Source: Amycolatopsis thermalba (GTDB taxonomy: Bacteria > Actinomycetota > Actinomycetes > Mycobacteriales > Pseudonocardiaceae). Taken from it: a stretch of DNA of 44,445 nucleotides. Of this stretch, positions 8,286 to 16,031 are shown piece by piece (the stretch's first letter is position 1; every line of letters begins with the position of its first letter). The notes beneath the pieces were generated by a model that ran no database searches, had not been told where the DNA came from, and saw only the letters and a list, made by a program, of their open reading frames with translations. Made by a program: the position numbers and the translations under genes. The stretch spans positions 1 through 44,445 of the forward strand of contig NZ_PQHW01000055.1 in NCBI RefSeq assembly GCF_003385215.1, read 5' to 3'.

Positions 8286-9305
8286 GTGACGCAGCAGGAC
8301 CTGCCCGGACTCGACCTCGCACGGCTGCGGGACTACCTGGACGAGCACTCCCCCGGGCTCGTCCAGGGCCCGCTCACCGGTGAGGTGGTGCAGGGCGGCC
8401 GGTCGAACCTGACCTACATCGTGGGCGACGGCGCCGGCCGCTGGGTGGTGCGCCGGCCCCCGCTCGGGCACGTCCTGCCCACCGCGCACGACATGGCCCG
8501 CGAGCACCGCGTCATCAGCGCGCTCGCGGACACGCCCGTGCCGGTGCCGCGGACGATCACGCTGTGCCAGGACACCGAGGTGCTCGGCGCGCCGTTCTAC
8601 GTGATGGAGTTCGTGCCGGGCACCCCCTACCGCGCGGCGAGCGAGCTGGAGGCGCTCGGTGAGGAGCGCACGCGGGCGATCGCCGAGTCGCTGATGGACA
8701 CCCTCGTCGACCTGCACACCGTCGACCCGGACGCGGTCGGGCTCGCCGATTTCGGCCGCCCGGAGGGGTTCCTGGAACGGCAGGTGCGCCGCTGGAAGAA
8801 GCAGCTGGACGCCTCCCGCAGCCGGGACCTGCCCGGCGTCGACGACCTGCACGACCAGCTGGCCCGCGCCATCCCGGCGTCCGGGCCCGCGGCCGTCGTG
8901 CACGGCGACTACCGGCTGGACAACGTCCTGGTCGACGAGACCGACCGCATCACCGCGGTGCTGGACTGGGAGATGTCCACGCTCGGGGACCCGCTGACCG
9001 ACCTGGCCCTGCTCATCGCCTACGCCGAGCGCGGCAAGGTCAACCTGGAGATCGTCTCCAACGTCAGCACCGCGCCCGGTTACCCGGGCACGGACGAGAT
9101 GATCGCGCGGTACGCGGCGCGGTCCGGCCGGGACGTCTCGGCGCTGGACTGGTACGTCGGGTTCGCGTTCTTCAAGCTCGCGGTGATCCTGGAAGGCATC
9201 TACTACCGGTTCAGCCAGGGCCAGACCGTGGGCGCCGGCTTCGACCAGATCGGCGCCGCGGTGGTCCCGCTCGTCACCCTCGGACTCGACACCCTCAAGG
9301 ACTGA
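8286..9305 (+). CDS. APH-like phosphotransferase, possible 4-hydroxyacyl-CoA kinase (LvaA/ACAD10-11 kinase-domain type)
   Basis: 339 residues, GTG start after an AAGGAG site. The aminoglycoside-phosphotransferase/choline-kinase fold shows the catalytic loop HGDYRLDN (H206, D208, N213) and the metal-binding VLDWE (D227). This branch is fused to or adjacent to acyl-CoA dehydrogenases: it is the N-terminal domain of human ACAD10 and ACAD11, and LvaA of levulinate catabolism in Pseudomonas putida, which phosphorylates 4-hydroxyacyl-CoA. Here the gene lies 2 bp from an ACAD11-like dehydrogenase gene, so I infer the same two-step removal of a 4-hydroxy group. It is not an antibiotic-resistance gene on this evidence. 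Confidence 0.8.
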   Translation: MTQQDLPGLDLARLRDYLDEHSPGLVQGPLTGEVVQGGRSNLTYIVGDGAGRWVVRRPPLGHVLPTAHDMAREHRVISALADTPVPVPRTITLCQDTEVLGAPFYVMEFVPGTPYRAASELEALGEERTRAIAESLMDTLVDLHTVDPDAVGLADFGRPEGFLERQVRRWKKQLDASRSRDLPGVDDLHDQLARAIPASGPAAVVHGDYRLDNVLVDETDRITAVLDWEMSTLGDPLTDLALLIAYAERGKVNLEIVSNVSTAPGYPGTDEMIARYAARSGRDVSALDWYVGFAFFKLAVILEGIYYRFSQGQTVGAGFDQIGAAVVPLVTLGLDTLKD

Positions 9306-9307
9306 TC

Positions 9308-10528
9308 ATGGATTTCGCGTTCGACGCCAAGACCGAGGAGCTGCGGGAGCGGCTCCTGGAGTTCATGGACTCCCACATCTACCCCGCCGAGCCGGTCCAC
9401 GAGGAGCAGCTGGCGCAGCGGGACAACGAGTGGACCTTCCCGCCGGTCGTGGAGGACCTCAAGGCCGAGGCGCGCAAACGCGGCCTGTGGAACTTCTTCC
9501 TCCCCGGTGAGCACGGCGCCGGGTTGACGAACCTGCAGTACGCGCCGCTGGCCGAGATCACCGGCCGCAGCCCGCACCTGGCCCCGGTCGCGCTGAACTG
9601 CTCGGCGCCGGACACCGGGAACATGGAGGTGCTCGCGATGTTCGGCACCGAGCAGCAGCGCAAGCAGTGGCTGCAGCCGCTGCTGGACGGCGAGATCCGC
9701 TCGGCGTTCGCGATGACCGAGCCGGACGTGGCCTCCTCCGACGCCCGCAACATCGCCACCAGCATCCGCCGCGACGGCGACTCGTACGTGATCACCGGGC
9801 GCAAGTGGTACATCACCGGCGCGATGAACCCGAACTGCAAGATCTTCATCGTCATGGGCAAGACCGACCCGGACGCCGAACCGCACCGCCAGCAGAGCCA
9901 GATCCTGGTGCCGCGGGACACGCCCGGCGTGCACGTCACGCGCGGGATGCACGTCTTCGGCTACACCGACGGCTCGCACGGCGGGCACGCCGAGGTGGTC
10001 TTCGACGAGGCGCGGGTGCCCGCGGACAACCTGATCGGCGAGGAGGGCGACGGGTTCGCCATCGCCCAGGCGCGGCTGGGGCCGGGCCGGATCCACCACT
10101 GCATGCGCTCGATCGGCATCGCCGAGCGCGCCATCGAGATGATGTGCCGCCGCACGCTGAGCCGCTCGACCTTCGGCAAGCCGATCGCCGAGCAGGGCGT
10201 GGTGCAGGACTGGATCGCCGAGGCGCGGGTGAAGGTCGAGCAGCTGCGGCTGCTGGTGCTCAAGACCGCGTGGCTGATGGACACCGTCGGCAACCGCGGC
10301 GCGCACACCGAGATCCAGGCGATCAAGATCGCCACCCCGAAGACCGTCGAGTGGATCCTGGACAAGGCGATCCAGGCGCACGGCGCGGGCGGGCTGTCCC
10401 AGGACTTCCCGCTGGCGGAGATGTGGGCGGGGATCCGCACGCTGCGGTTCGCCGACGGACCGGACGAGGTTCACAAGCGCTCGCTGGCCCACCGCGAGCT
10501 GAAGAAGTACCGATCGGAGGCCCGATGA
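9308..10528 (+). CDS. Acyl-CoA dehydrogenase, ACAD10/11 (LvaC) type
   Basis: 406 residues. The flavin-binding AFAMTEPDVASSDA region and WYITGA are present. The stretches GYTDGSHGGH, GPGRIHHCMR, WIAEARVKVEQ and ADGPDEVH are the ones that set human ACAD11/ACAD10 apart from ordinary fatty-acyl dehydrogenases. The usual catalytic YEGT is replaced by ADGPDE, as in that group. Proposed role: act on 4-phospho-acyl-CoA made by the upstream kinase, leading to enoyl- or 3-hydroxyacyl-CoA. The stop overlaps the next ATG (ATGA), indicating translational coupling. Confidence 0.85.
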   Translation: MDFAFDAKTEELRERLLEFMDSHIYPAEPVHEEQLAQRDNEWTFPPVVEDLKAEARKRGLWNFFLPGEHGAGLTNLQYAPLAEITGRSPHLAPVALNCSAPDTGNMEVLAMFGTEQQRKQWLQPLLDGEIRSAFAMTEPDVASSDARNIATSIRRDGDSYVITGRKWYITGAMNPNCKIFIVMGKTDPDAEPHRQQSQILVPRDTPGVHVTRGMHVFGYTDGSHGGHAEVVFDEARVPADNLIGEEGDGFAIAQARLGPGRIHHCMRSIGIAERAIEMMCRRTLSRSTFGKPIAEQGVVQDWIAEARVKVEQLRLLVLKTAWLMDTVGNRGAHTEIQAIKIATPKTVEWILDKAIQAHGAGGLSQDFPLAEMWAGIRTLRFADGPDEVHKRSLAHRELKKYRSEAR

Positions 10529-11712
10529 GCACGCTGACCGCCGACGACCTGCGCGCGCGGGTGGGCGAGCTGCTCGCCGCCCACCCGCCGGCGAGCACGG
10601 AGCGGCTGGAGTTCCTGCGAGCCCGGTTCGACTCCGGCCTGGCCTGGGTGCACTACCCGGAGGGCCTGGGCGGGCTGGGCGCGCCGCGCGAGCTGCAGAA
10701 CGTCGTCGAAGCCGAGCTGGCGAAGGCCGGCGCGCCGGACAACAACCCGCGCCGGATCGGCATCGGGCTGGGCATGGCGGCGCCGACGATCCTGCGGTTC
10801 GGCACCGAGGAGCAGAAGAAGCGCTATCTGCGTCCACTGTGGACCGGCGAGGAGGTGTGGTGCCAGCTGTTCAGCGAGCCGGGCGCCGGATCGGACCTCG
10901 CCGCGCTGGGCACCCGCGCGGTGCGCGACGGTGACACGTGGGTGGTCGACGGGCAGAAGGTGTGGACGTCGGTCGCGCACATCGCCCGGTTCGCGATCCT
11001 GGTCACCCGCACGGATCCGGACGTGCCCAAGCACCAGGGCATGACGTACTTCATCTGCGACATGACCGATCCCGGTGTCGAGGTGCGGCCGCTGCGGCAG
11101 CTGACCGGCGAGGCCGAGTTCAACGAGGTGTTCCTGTCCGGGGTGCGGATCCCGGACGCGAACCGGCTCGGCGCGGTCGGCGAGGGCTGGAAGGTCGCGC
11201 AGACCACGCTGATGAACGAGCGGGTGGCGATCGGCGGCAACGCGATCCCGCGCGAGGGCGGCCTGATCGGGATGGTGTCGCGGACCTGGCGGGACCGGCC
11301 GGAGCTGCGCACGCCGGAGCTGCACGACCGGTTGCTCCGCCTCTGGGTCGAGGCGGAAGCGGCGCGCCTGGCCGGGACGCGGTTGCGCCAGCAGCTGGCG
11401 GTCGGGGCGCCGGGGCCGGAGGGTTCGGCGATGAAGCTGGCGTTCGCGAAGCTGCAGCAAGCGCTGACCGGGCTGGAGATCGAACTGTCCGGTGAGGACG
11501 GTCTGCGTTACGACGACTGGACGTTGCGCCGGCCGGAGAAGGTCGACATGCTCGGCCGCGGGCCCGGGTACCGCTACCTGCGGGCGAAGGGCAATTCGAT
11601 CGAGGGCGGCACCTCCGAGGTGCTGCGCAACATCATCTCCGAACGCGTGCTCGGGCTGCCGTCCGAGCCACGGGTGGACAAGGACGTCGCGTGGAAGGAC
11701 CTGCCGCGGTGA
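10525..11712 (+). CDS. Acyl-CoA dehydrogenase (FadE), larger partner of a heteromeric pair
   Basis: 395 residues from ATG 10525, overlapping the previous stop by 4 bp; the open frame extends further upstream but only as a shadow of the previous gene. Motifs include LFSEPGAGSDLA for FAD/substrate and, at the C terminus, SIEGGTSEVLRN, which keeps the canonical glutamate position. The following gene is a shorter dehydrogenase starting within this stop codon. Such adjacent long/short pairs form alpha2beta2 FadE heterotetramers in actinobacterial steroid and lipid catabolism (ChsE, IpdE types). The substrate is likely a bulky or branched acyl-CoA. Confidence 0.85.
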   Translation: MSTLTADDLRARVGELLAAHPPASTERLEFLRARFDSGLAWVHYPEGLGGLGAPRELQNVVEAELAKAGAPDNNPRRIGIGLGMAAPTILRFGTEEQKKRYLRPLWTGEEVWCQLFSEPGAGSDLAALGTRAVRDGDTWVVDGQKVWTSVAHIARFAILVTRTDPDVPKHQGMTYFICDMTDPGVEVRPLRQLTGEAEFNEVFLSGVRIPDANRLGAVGEGWKVAQTTLMNERVAIGGNAIPREGGLIGMVSRTWRDRPELRTPELHDRLLRLWVEAEAARLAGTRLRQQLAVGAPGPEGSAMKLAFAKLQQALTGLEIELSGEDGLRYDDWTLRRPEKVDMLGRGPGYRYLRAKGNSIEGGTSEVLRNIISERVLGLPSEPRVDKDVAWKDLPR

Positions 11713-12809
11713 GCGATCTGCTGTACTCCGAGGTCGAGGAGGACCTGCGCGCCAGTGTCCGGGACCTGCTCGGCGACCAGGCCGGGTTTTCGGCCGTGCT
11801 GGCACGGACGGAGAGCGCCGAGCCGTACGACCTGAAGCTGTGGCGGACGCTGGCGACGGATCTGGGCCTGGCGGGGCTCGCGGTGCCGGAGTCGCTGGGC
11901 GGGCAGGGCGCGTCGTACCGCGAGGTGGCGGTCGTGCTGGAGGAGCTGGGCCGGTCGGTGGCGCCGGTGCCGTTCCTGGGCAGCGCGGTGCTGGCGACGG
12001 CGGCTTTGCAGGCCGCGGGTGACACGGAGTTGCTGCCGCGCTTGGCCGCCGGTGAGGTCGTCGGCGCGCTGGCGGTGCCGCTGACGTCGGCGCCGGACGC
12101 GGGTTTCCCGGGTGGCGTGTCGGCGAACACGGAGGGCGCGCTGAGCGGCGCGGTGCGGACGGTGGCCGATGCGTCGGTGGCGGACGTGCTGATCGTGCCG
12201 GCGGTGGGCCCGGACGGCCCGGGGCTGTACGCGGTGGAGAAGACCGCGGCGACGGTGACCGAGGTGGTGTCGCTCGATCTGACGCGCCGGCTGGCGGACG
12301 TGTCGTTGGACAACGCGTCGTCGCGGTTGCTGGTGTCGGGTGCCGGGGCGGAGGCGGCGCTGCGGCAGGCGTTGCTGGTGGGCGCCGGGTTGCTGGCGTC
12401 GGAGCAGGTCGGGGTCGCGCAGTGGTGTCTCGATGAGACGGTGGCGTATCTGAAGCAGCGCTACCAGTTCGGGCGGCCGGTGGGTTCGTTCCAGGCGCTG
12501 AAGCACCGGCTGGCGGATCTGTACCTGGAGATCGTGTCCGCCCGCGCGACGGCCCGCTATGCGGCGGACACGCTCGCTACCGGTGACTCGGATGTGCCCG
12601 TCGCGGTGGCGGTGGCGCAGTCGACGTGCTCGACGGTGGCGCTGCACGCCGCGGAGGAGGCGGTGCAGTTGCACGGCGGGATCGGGATGACGTGGGAGCA
12701 CCCGGCGCACCTGTACCTGAAGCGCGCCAAGAGCGACGAGCTGGCGCTCGGCACGCCGGGGCGGCACCGTGCGGCGCTGGCGGGGTTGGTGAACCTGCCG
12801 CCGGCCTGA
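11709..12809 (+). CDS. Acyl-CoA dehydrogenase (FadE), smaller partner of a heteromeric pair
   Basis: 366 residues from GTG 11709, overlapping the preceding stop by 4 bp. The N-terminal helical domain and middle beta domain are shorter than usual. The C-terminal AVQLHGGIGMTWEHPAHLYLKRAK is the mark of the short subunit in actinobacterial heteromeric FadEs. The YEGT-type catalytic motif is absent, so activity probably depends on the partner at 10525. Last gene of the operon: an intrinsic terminator begins 27 bp after the stop. Confidence 0.83.
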   Translation: MSDLLYSEVEEDLRASVRDLLGDQAGFSAVLARTESAEPYDLKLWRTLATDLGLAGLAVPESLGGQGASYREVAVVLEELGRSVAPVPFLGSAVLATAALQAAGDTELLPRLAAGEVVGALAVPLTSAPDAGFPGGVSANTEGALSGAVRTVADASVADVLIVPAVGPDGPGLYAVEKTAATVTEVVSLDLTRRLADVSLDNASSRLLVSGAGAEAALRQALLVGAGLLASEQVGVAQWCLDETVAYLKQRYQFGRPVGSFQALKHRLADLYLEIVSARATARYAADTLATGDSDVPVAVAVAQSTCSTVALHAAEEAVQLHGGIGMTWEHPAHLYLKRAKSDELALGTPGRHRAALAGLVNLPPA

Positions 12810-12835
12810 GGCGGATTGCTGGAGCGTGGTTTTTC

Positions 12836-12865
12836 GGGAGGCCGGTGCTGTGGCGCCGGCCTCCC
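12836..12865 (+). terminator. Intrinsic terminator of the kinase/dehydrogenase operon
   Basis: GGGAGGCCGG pairs perfectly with CCGGCCTCCC across a 10-nt loop, extendable by three pairs including one G-U. It is followed by TTGTCTTGTGT, the most T-rich tail seen in this window. Confidence 0.8.
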
Positions 12866-12895
12866 TTGTCTTGTGTCGTCGGCGCGTGGCTCCCG

Positions 12896-13692
12896 CGTGA
12901 GTGGACACTTCGCAGGCGCACGAAAGGCCCAGCCACGGACTTCGGCGCACGAAAGCACCCAGTCGTAGGTGTACGAAGGGACCAGCCACACCAGGCGAGG
13001 CAGGTGGTCGCGTCGCACCCGCACGAGCGGGCATGTCGCCCCCGCACGAGCGGGCACCTCGCACCCGCACGAGCAGGCATCTCGCACCCGCACGAGAGGA
13101 CATCTCGCACCCCCACGAGAGAACACCTCGCACCCGCACGAGAGGACATCTCGCACCCGCACGAGAGGGCACCTCGCACCCCCACGAGAGGACATCTCGC
13201 ACCCCCACGAGAGGGCACCTCGCACCCCCACGAGAGGGCATCTCGCACCCCCGCGGGTGGACACCCAACGCCCCATGAGCGGACACTTCGCACTCGCACG
13301 AGTGGCCCCCTCATGCGACCGCACGAATGGTCACCTCGCCGCCGCACGAACAGTCACCTCGCCGCCGCACGAACGGTCACCTCGCACGAACGGTCACCTC
13401 GCACGAGAGGGCATCTCGCACGCCCACGAGCGGACATCTCGCACGCCCACGAGCGGACATCTCGCGCGGGCACGAGTGGACACCTCGTGTGGCCGCACGA
13501 ACGGTCACCTCGCACGAGAGGGCATCTCGCACGCCCACGAGCGGGCACCTCGTAGCCCCACGAGTGGCCGCCTCACGGCCCCGCGAGAGGGCATCTCGTA
13601 CCCACCCACACAAATGGCCATCTCGTACCCACACGAATGGTCGCCTCGTACCCACACGAATGCGTCACCTCGTGCCGGCACCACTGGACCAA
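12896..13692. repeat. 23-bp tandem repeat array, about 33 units, with CGAG-N7-CTCG core
   Basis: The unit is CACGAGNGGNCANCTCGCACCCN. Ten consecutive copies (13022-13251) are exactly 23 bp. Flanking copies are 17, 22, 23, 24 or 25 bp and more divergent, and both ends fade into degenerate copies (for example 12896-12990). Each core CGAGNGGNCANCTCG is a small inverted repeat with 4-5 bp arms and a 7-nt loop; adjacent cores also form CTCG-N2-CGAG dyads where units are short. Frames stay open in several directions because 23 bp is not a multiple of three and the unit lacks stops; the implied His/Arg/Thr/Pro-rich proteins have no start signals and are rejected. The array lies between a plus-strand operon with its own terminator and a convergent TetR gene. 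There are no unique spacers, so it is not CRISPR. Function unknown. Confidence 0.9.
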
Positions 13693-13727
13693 CCGCGCCC
13701 CGCCACCAGAAAGGCAGCGCAACAACC

Positions 13728-14303
13728 TCAGGGCCGCAGCGAGCCCACCAGCAGATCGGCGTAGTGCGCACCAACCTCCGGCGCGCTCAGCCGCCCGTCG
13801 CTGCGGTACCAGACCGCCAGGTGGTGCACCGAGCCGAAGAAGAAGTCCACCACGATGTCCGCGGGCTTGTCGGTGCGGAACACGCCCTCCCGCTGCCCCT
13901 CCTCGATCAGCGACCGGAACAGCACGTGGTACCGGCGCCGCTCGGCGCGCACCGCCTTGCGGTTTTCCGGGCTGAGCTGGTGCATGGACTGGAAGAAGAT
14001 CGTCGTGTCGTCGAGGTTGTCGATGCTGCTCACCACGACGTCGGAAGCGGCCGCGTGCAGGCGCGCGGCCACCGGCTCACCGCTGGCGACCACCTTCTCC
14101 AGCTGCTCGGTCTGCAACCGCAGCACGCGGCCGTAGATCTCGTGCAGCAGGTCGTCCTTCGAGCCGAAGTAGTGGTACATCGCGCCCTTGGTGACCCCGG
14201 CCGCGGCCACGATCTCCTGCACCGACGTCCGGTCGAACCCGCGCTCGGCGAACAACCGCGTCGCCGCCGACAGCAGCCTCGCCGGCACCGGCTCCTCGGT
14301 CAT
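13728..14303 (-). CDS. TetR/AcrR family transcriptional regulator
   Basis: 191 residues from ATG 14303, preceded by a GAGGAAGGA site. The N-terminal helix-turn-helix is clear: TRLFAERGFDRTSVQEIVAAAGVTKGAMYHYFGSK in parts. The ligand domain is of the length usual for acyl-CoA- or lipid-responsive TetRs. It lies on the same strand as, and downstream of, two SDR genes, but is separated from them by an 80-bp gap containing its own promoter (-10 TATGCT at 14330-14335) and a large inverted repeat. The target is unknown; autoregulation through the repeat at 14345 is likely. Confidence 0.88.
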   Translation of the reverse strand: MTEEPVPARLLSAATRLFAERGFDRTSVQEIVAAAGVTKGAMYHYFGSKDDLLHEIYGRVLRLQTEQLEKVVASGEPVAARLHAAASDVVVSSIDNLDDTTIFFQSMHQLSPENRKAVRAERRRYHVLFRSLIEEGQREGVFRTDKPADIVVDFFFGSVHHLAVWYRSDGRLSAPEVGAHYADLLVGSLRP

Positions 14304-14344
14304 CCGCAACGTCCTTCCTCGACCGGCACAGCATAACCGCGCCC

Positions 14345-14377
14345 CCGGTCGCACACCTTCCGGCGATGTGCGACCGG
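14345..14377. promoter_or_regulatory. 11-bp perfect inverted repeat upstream of TetR (operator or attenuator)
   Basis: CCGGTCGCACA (14345-14355) and TGTGCGACCGG (14367-14377) are separated by 11 bp. The element overlaps the place of the -35 box for the predicted TetR promoter, which favours an autoregulatory operator. As RNA it would form a strong hairpin just after the SDR stop, so a terminator for the SDR transcript is the alternative; there is no T-run. Confidence 0.55.
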
Positions 14378-14383
14378 AGCACG

Positions 14384-15169
14384 TCACTCGCCCTGCGCGG
14401 CCTCCACCTTGCGCTGCAGCTTGTTCATCCCGCCCAGCCAGCGGTCCGTCTGCGTCGCGCGGGTGGTGTAGTACTCGGCGACCTCCGGGTGCGGCAGGAT
14501 CAGGAACCGGTCGTCGGAGAAGGACTCCATCACCGCGTCCGCCACCTGGGCCGGTTCGATCGCCGACGCGCCCATGATCAGCTGTCCGCCGACGCCCGTC
14601 GCGGCGAGCATGTTCGTCCGGACGCCCTGCGGGCAGATCGCCTGGACCGTGATGCCCCGGTGCCGGTACGTCGCCGAGAGCCACTCCGCGAACGCCAGCG
14701 CCCCGTGCTTGGTCACCGAGTACGGCGCCGATCCGAGGCTGGTCAGCAGCCCGGCCGCGGAGACCGTCGCGAGGAACCGGCCCCGCCCGCGCTCCAGCCA
14801 GGCGGGCAACAGCAGGTGAGCCGCCCGCACGTGGGCCATCACGTTGACGTCCCACGCCCGCGCCCACACCTCCTCGGGCGCCTCCGGCCCGCCGTGCGGG
14901 GCGATGCCCGCGTTGGCGCAGAACAGGTCGATGGCGCCCAGCTCGCCGGTGGCCCGCGAGATCAGCGACGCGACCCCGTCCACCCCGGCCGCGTCACCGG
15001 CGACCGCGACCCCGCCCACCTCCGCGGCCACCGCCTCCGCGGCCGGGCCGTCGAGGTCGGCCACCACGATCCGCGCGCCCTCGGCCGCGAACCGCCGCGC
15101 CAGCGCCGCCCCGATCCCGCCGCCACCGCCGGTGATGACGACCCCGGCGCCCCTCAGCTCGAAGCTCAC
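14384..15169 (-). CDS. Short-chain dehydrogenase/reductase
   Basis: 261 residues from GTG 15169, which overlaps the stop of the upstream SDR gene by 4 bp. TGGGGGIG for nucleotide binding, CANAGI, and the catalytic Tyr-Lys in PYSVTKHG are visible. An unusually long C-terminal tail after residue about 215 contains an AEYYTTRATQTDRW segment not typical of FabG, seen in SDRs of actinobacterial lipid clusters. Substrate unknown. It is co-transcribed with the SDR gene at 15166-15921. Confidence 0.85.
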   Translation of the reverse strand: MSFELRGAGVVITGGGGGIGAALARRFAAEGARIVVADLDGPAAEAVAAEVGGVAVAGDAAGVDGVASLISRATGELGAIDLFCANAGIAPHGGPEAPEEVWARAWDVNVMAHVRAAHLLLPAWLERGRGRFLATVSAAGLLTSLGSAPYSVTKHGALAFAEWLSATYRHRGITVQAICPQGVRTNMLAATGVGGQLIMGASAIEPAQVADAVMESFSDDRFLILPHPEVAEYYTTRATQTDRWLGGMNKLQRKVEAAQGE

Positions 15170-15921
15170 AGCCCGCCTCCCAGCGTCACGCCGCCGTCCA
15201 GCACCACGGTCTGCCCGGTGATCCACCCGGCCTCGTCGGAGAGCAGGAACGCGACCGCCCCGGCGATGTCCTCCGGCACGCCGAGCCGCTTCATCGGGTA
15301 CGCCGCGGACACCTCCTCCTCGCGGCCCTCGTACAGCGCGGTGGCGAACTTGGTCTTCACCACGGCCGGCGCGACCGCGTTGACCCGGATCTTCGGGCCC
15401 AGCTCGACCGCCAGCTCCTGCGTCATCCGGATCACCGCCGCCTTGCTCACGCCGTACATGCCGATCCCGGGCGAGGCACGCAGGCCGGCGATCGAGGCGA
15501 CGTTGACGACCGAGCCGCCGTGCTCCCCCATCCACGCGTCGCGCGCCTGACGCAGCCAGGCCAGCGGCGCGAGCACGTTGACGGCGAGGATCTTCGCCGC
15601 GGCGTCGCGGTCGATGTCAAGCATCGGGCCGTACACCGGGTTGATGCCGGTGTTGTTGACCAGCATGTCCAGCCGCCCGAAGGTCTCCACGGTCCTGGCG
15701 ACGGCCTCCTCCTGGTGCGCCGGGTCGTCGGCCTTGCCGGGCACCGCGATCGCCACCCCGGGCCCGCCCAGCTCGTTCACCGCGTCGGCCAGCGGCTCGG
15801 GCTTGCGGGCGGTGATGCACACCCGCGCGCCGCGCTGCACCAGCTCACGGGCGATGCCGAAGCCGATGCCCCGGCTCGCCCCGGTGACGATCGCGACGCG
15901 GTCCTTGAACGAGTTCACCAT
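15166..15921 (-). CDS. Short-chain dehydrogenase/reductase, FabG-like
   Basis: 251 residues. TGASRGIG at the N terminus, NNTGIN, VNVASIAG, catalytic Tyr-Lys in GMYGVSKAA, and a C-terminal DGGVTLGGG. The sequence suggests a 3-hydroxyacyl-CoA or alcohol dehydrogenase rather than a housekeeping FabG. First gene of a two-SDR operon. Its promoter shows TTGACA (15987-15992), a 17-bp spacer and TCATTG, with the TAAGCG dyad lying over the predicted start site, so the divergent TetR (16032) probably represses it. Confidence 0.87.
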   Translation of the reverse strand: MVNSFKDRVAIVTGASRGIGFGIARELVQRGARVCITARKPEPLADAVNELGGPGVAIAVPGKADDPAHQEEAVARTVETFGRLDMLVNNTGINPVYGPMLDIDRDAAAKILAVNVLAPLAWLRQARDAWMGEHGGSVVNVASIAGLRASPGIGMYGVSKAAVIRMTQELAVELGPKIRVNAVAPAVVKTKFATALYEGREEEVSAAYPMKRLGVPEDIAGAVAFLLSDEAGWITGQTVVLDGGVTLGGGL

Positions 15922-15949
15922 CGGGCTCCTGTCTCCTGTCCACCTTGAC

Positions 15950-15963
15950 TAAGCGCTCGCTTA
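15950..15963. promoter_or_regulatory. TetR-type operator, copy 2 (TAAGCG-N2-CGCTTA)
   Basis: TAAGCGCTCGCTTA, identical over 14 bp to the site at 6939, lies in the divergent region between the SDR operon and the TetR gene, directly after the SDR -10 box. Position and identity make it the likely binding site of the adjacent TetR. Confidence 0.7.
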
Positions 15964-15992
15964 CAATGAGAACGGCCGGACCGCCGTGTCAA
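15964..15992 (-). promoter_or_regulatory. Promoter of the two-SDR operon
   Basis: On the minus strand TTGACA (15992-15987), a 17-bp spacer and TCATTG (15969-15964). The -35 is a perfect consensus, the -10 is weak. The operator begins at the next base. Confidence 0.5.
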
Positions 15993-16031
15993 GTCTCCCG
16001 CCAGGCGGTTCCCGACTGGGAGGATTCCGCC

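Noticed and set aside
8286-9305. Aminoglycoside resistance kinase
   Set aside because: The APH fold is present, but the gene lies 2 bp from an ACAD11-like dehydrogenase gene and matches the acyl-CoA-associated branch.
12896-13692. CRISPR array
   Set aside because: Repeats are directly adjacent with no unique spacers, unit length varies, and no cas genes are present in the window.
12969-14336. Long plus-strand open frame rich in His, Pro, Thr and Arg across the repeat array
   Set aside because: It arises from 23-bp repeats without stop codons (69 bp = 23 codons per three units), has no ribosome site, and runs on antisense to a clear TetR gene.
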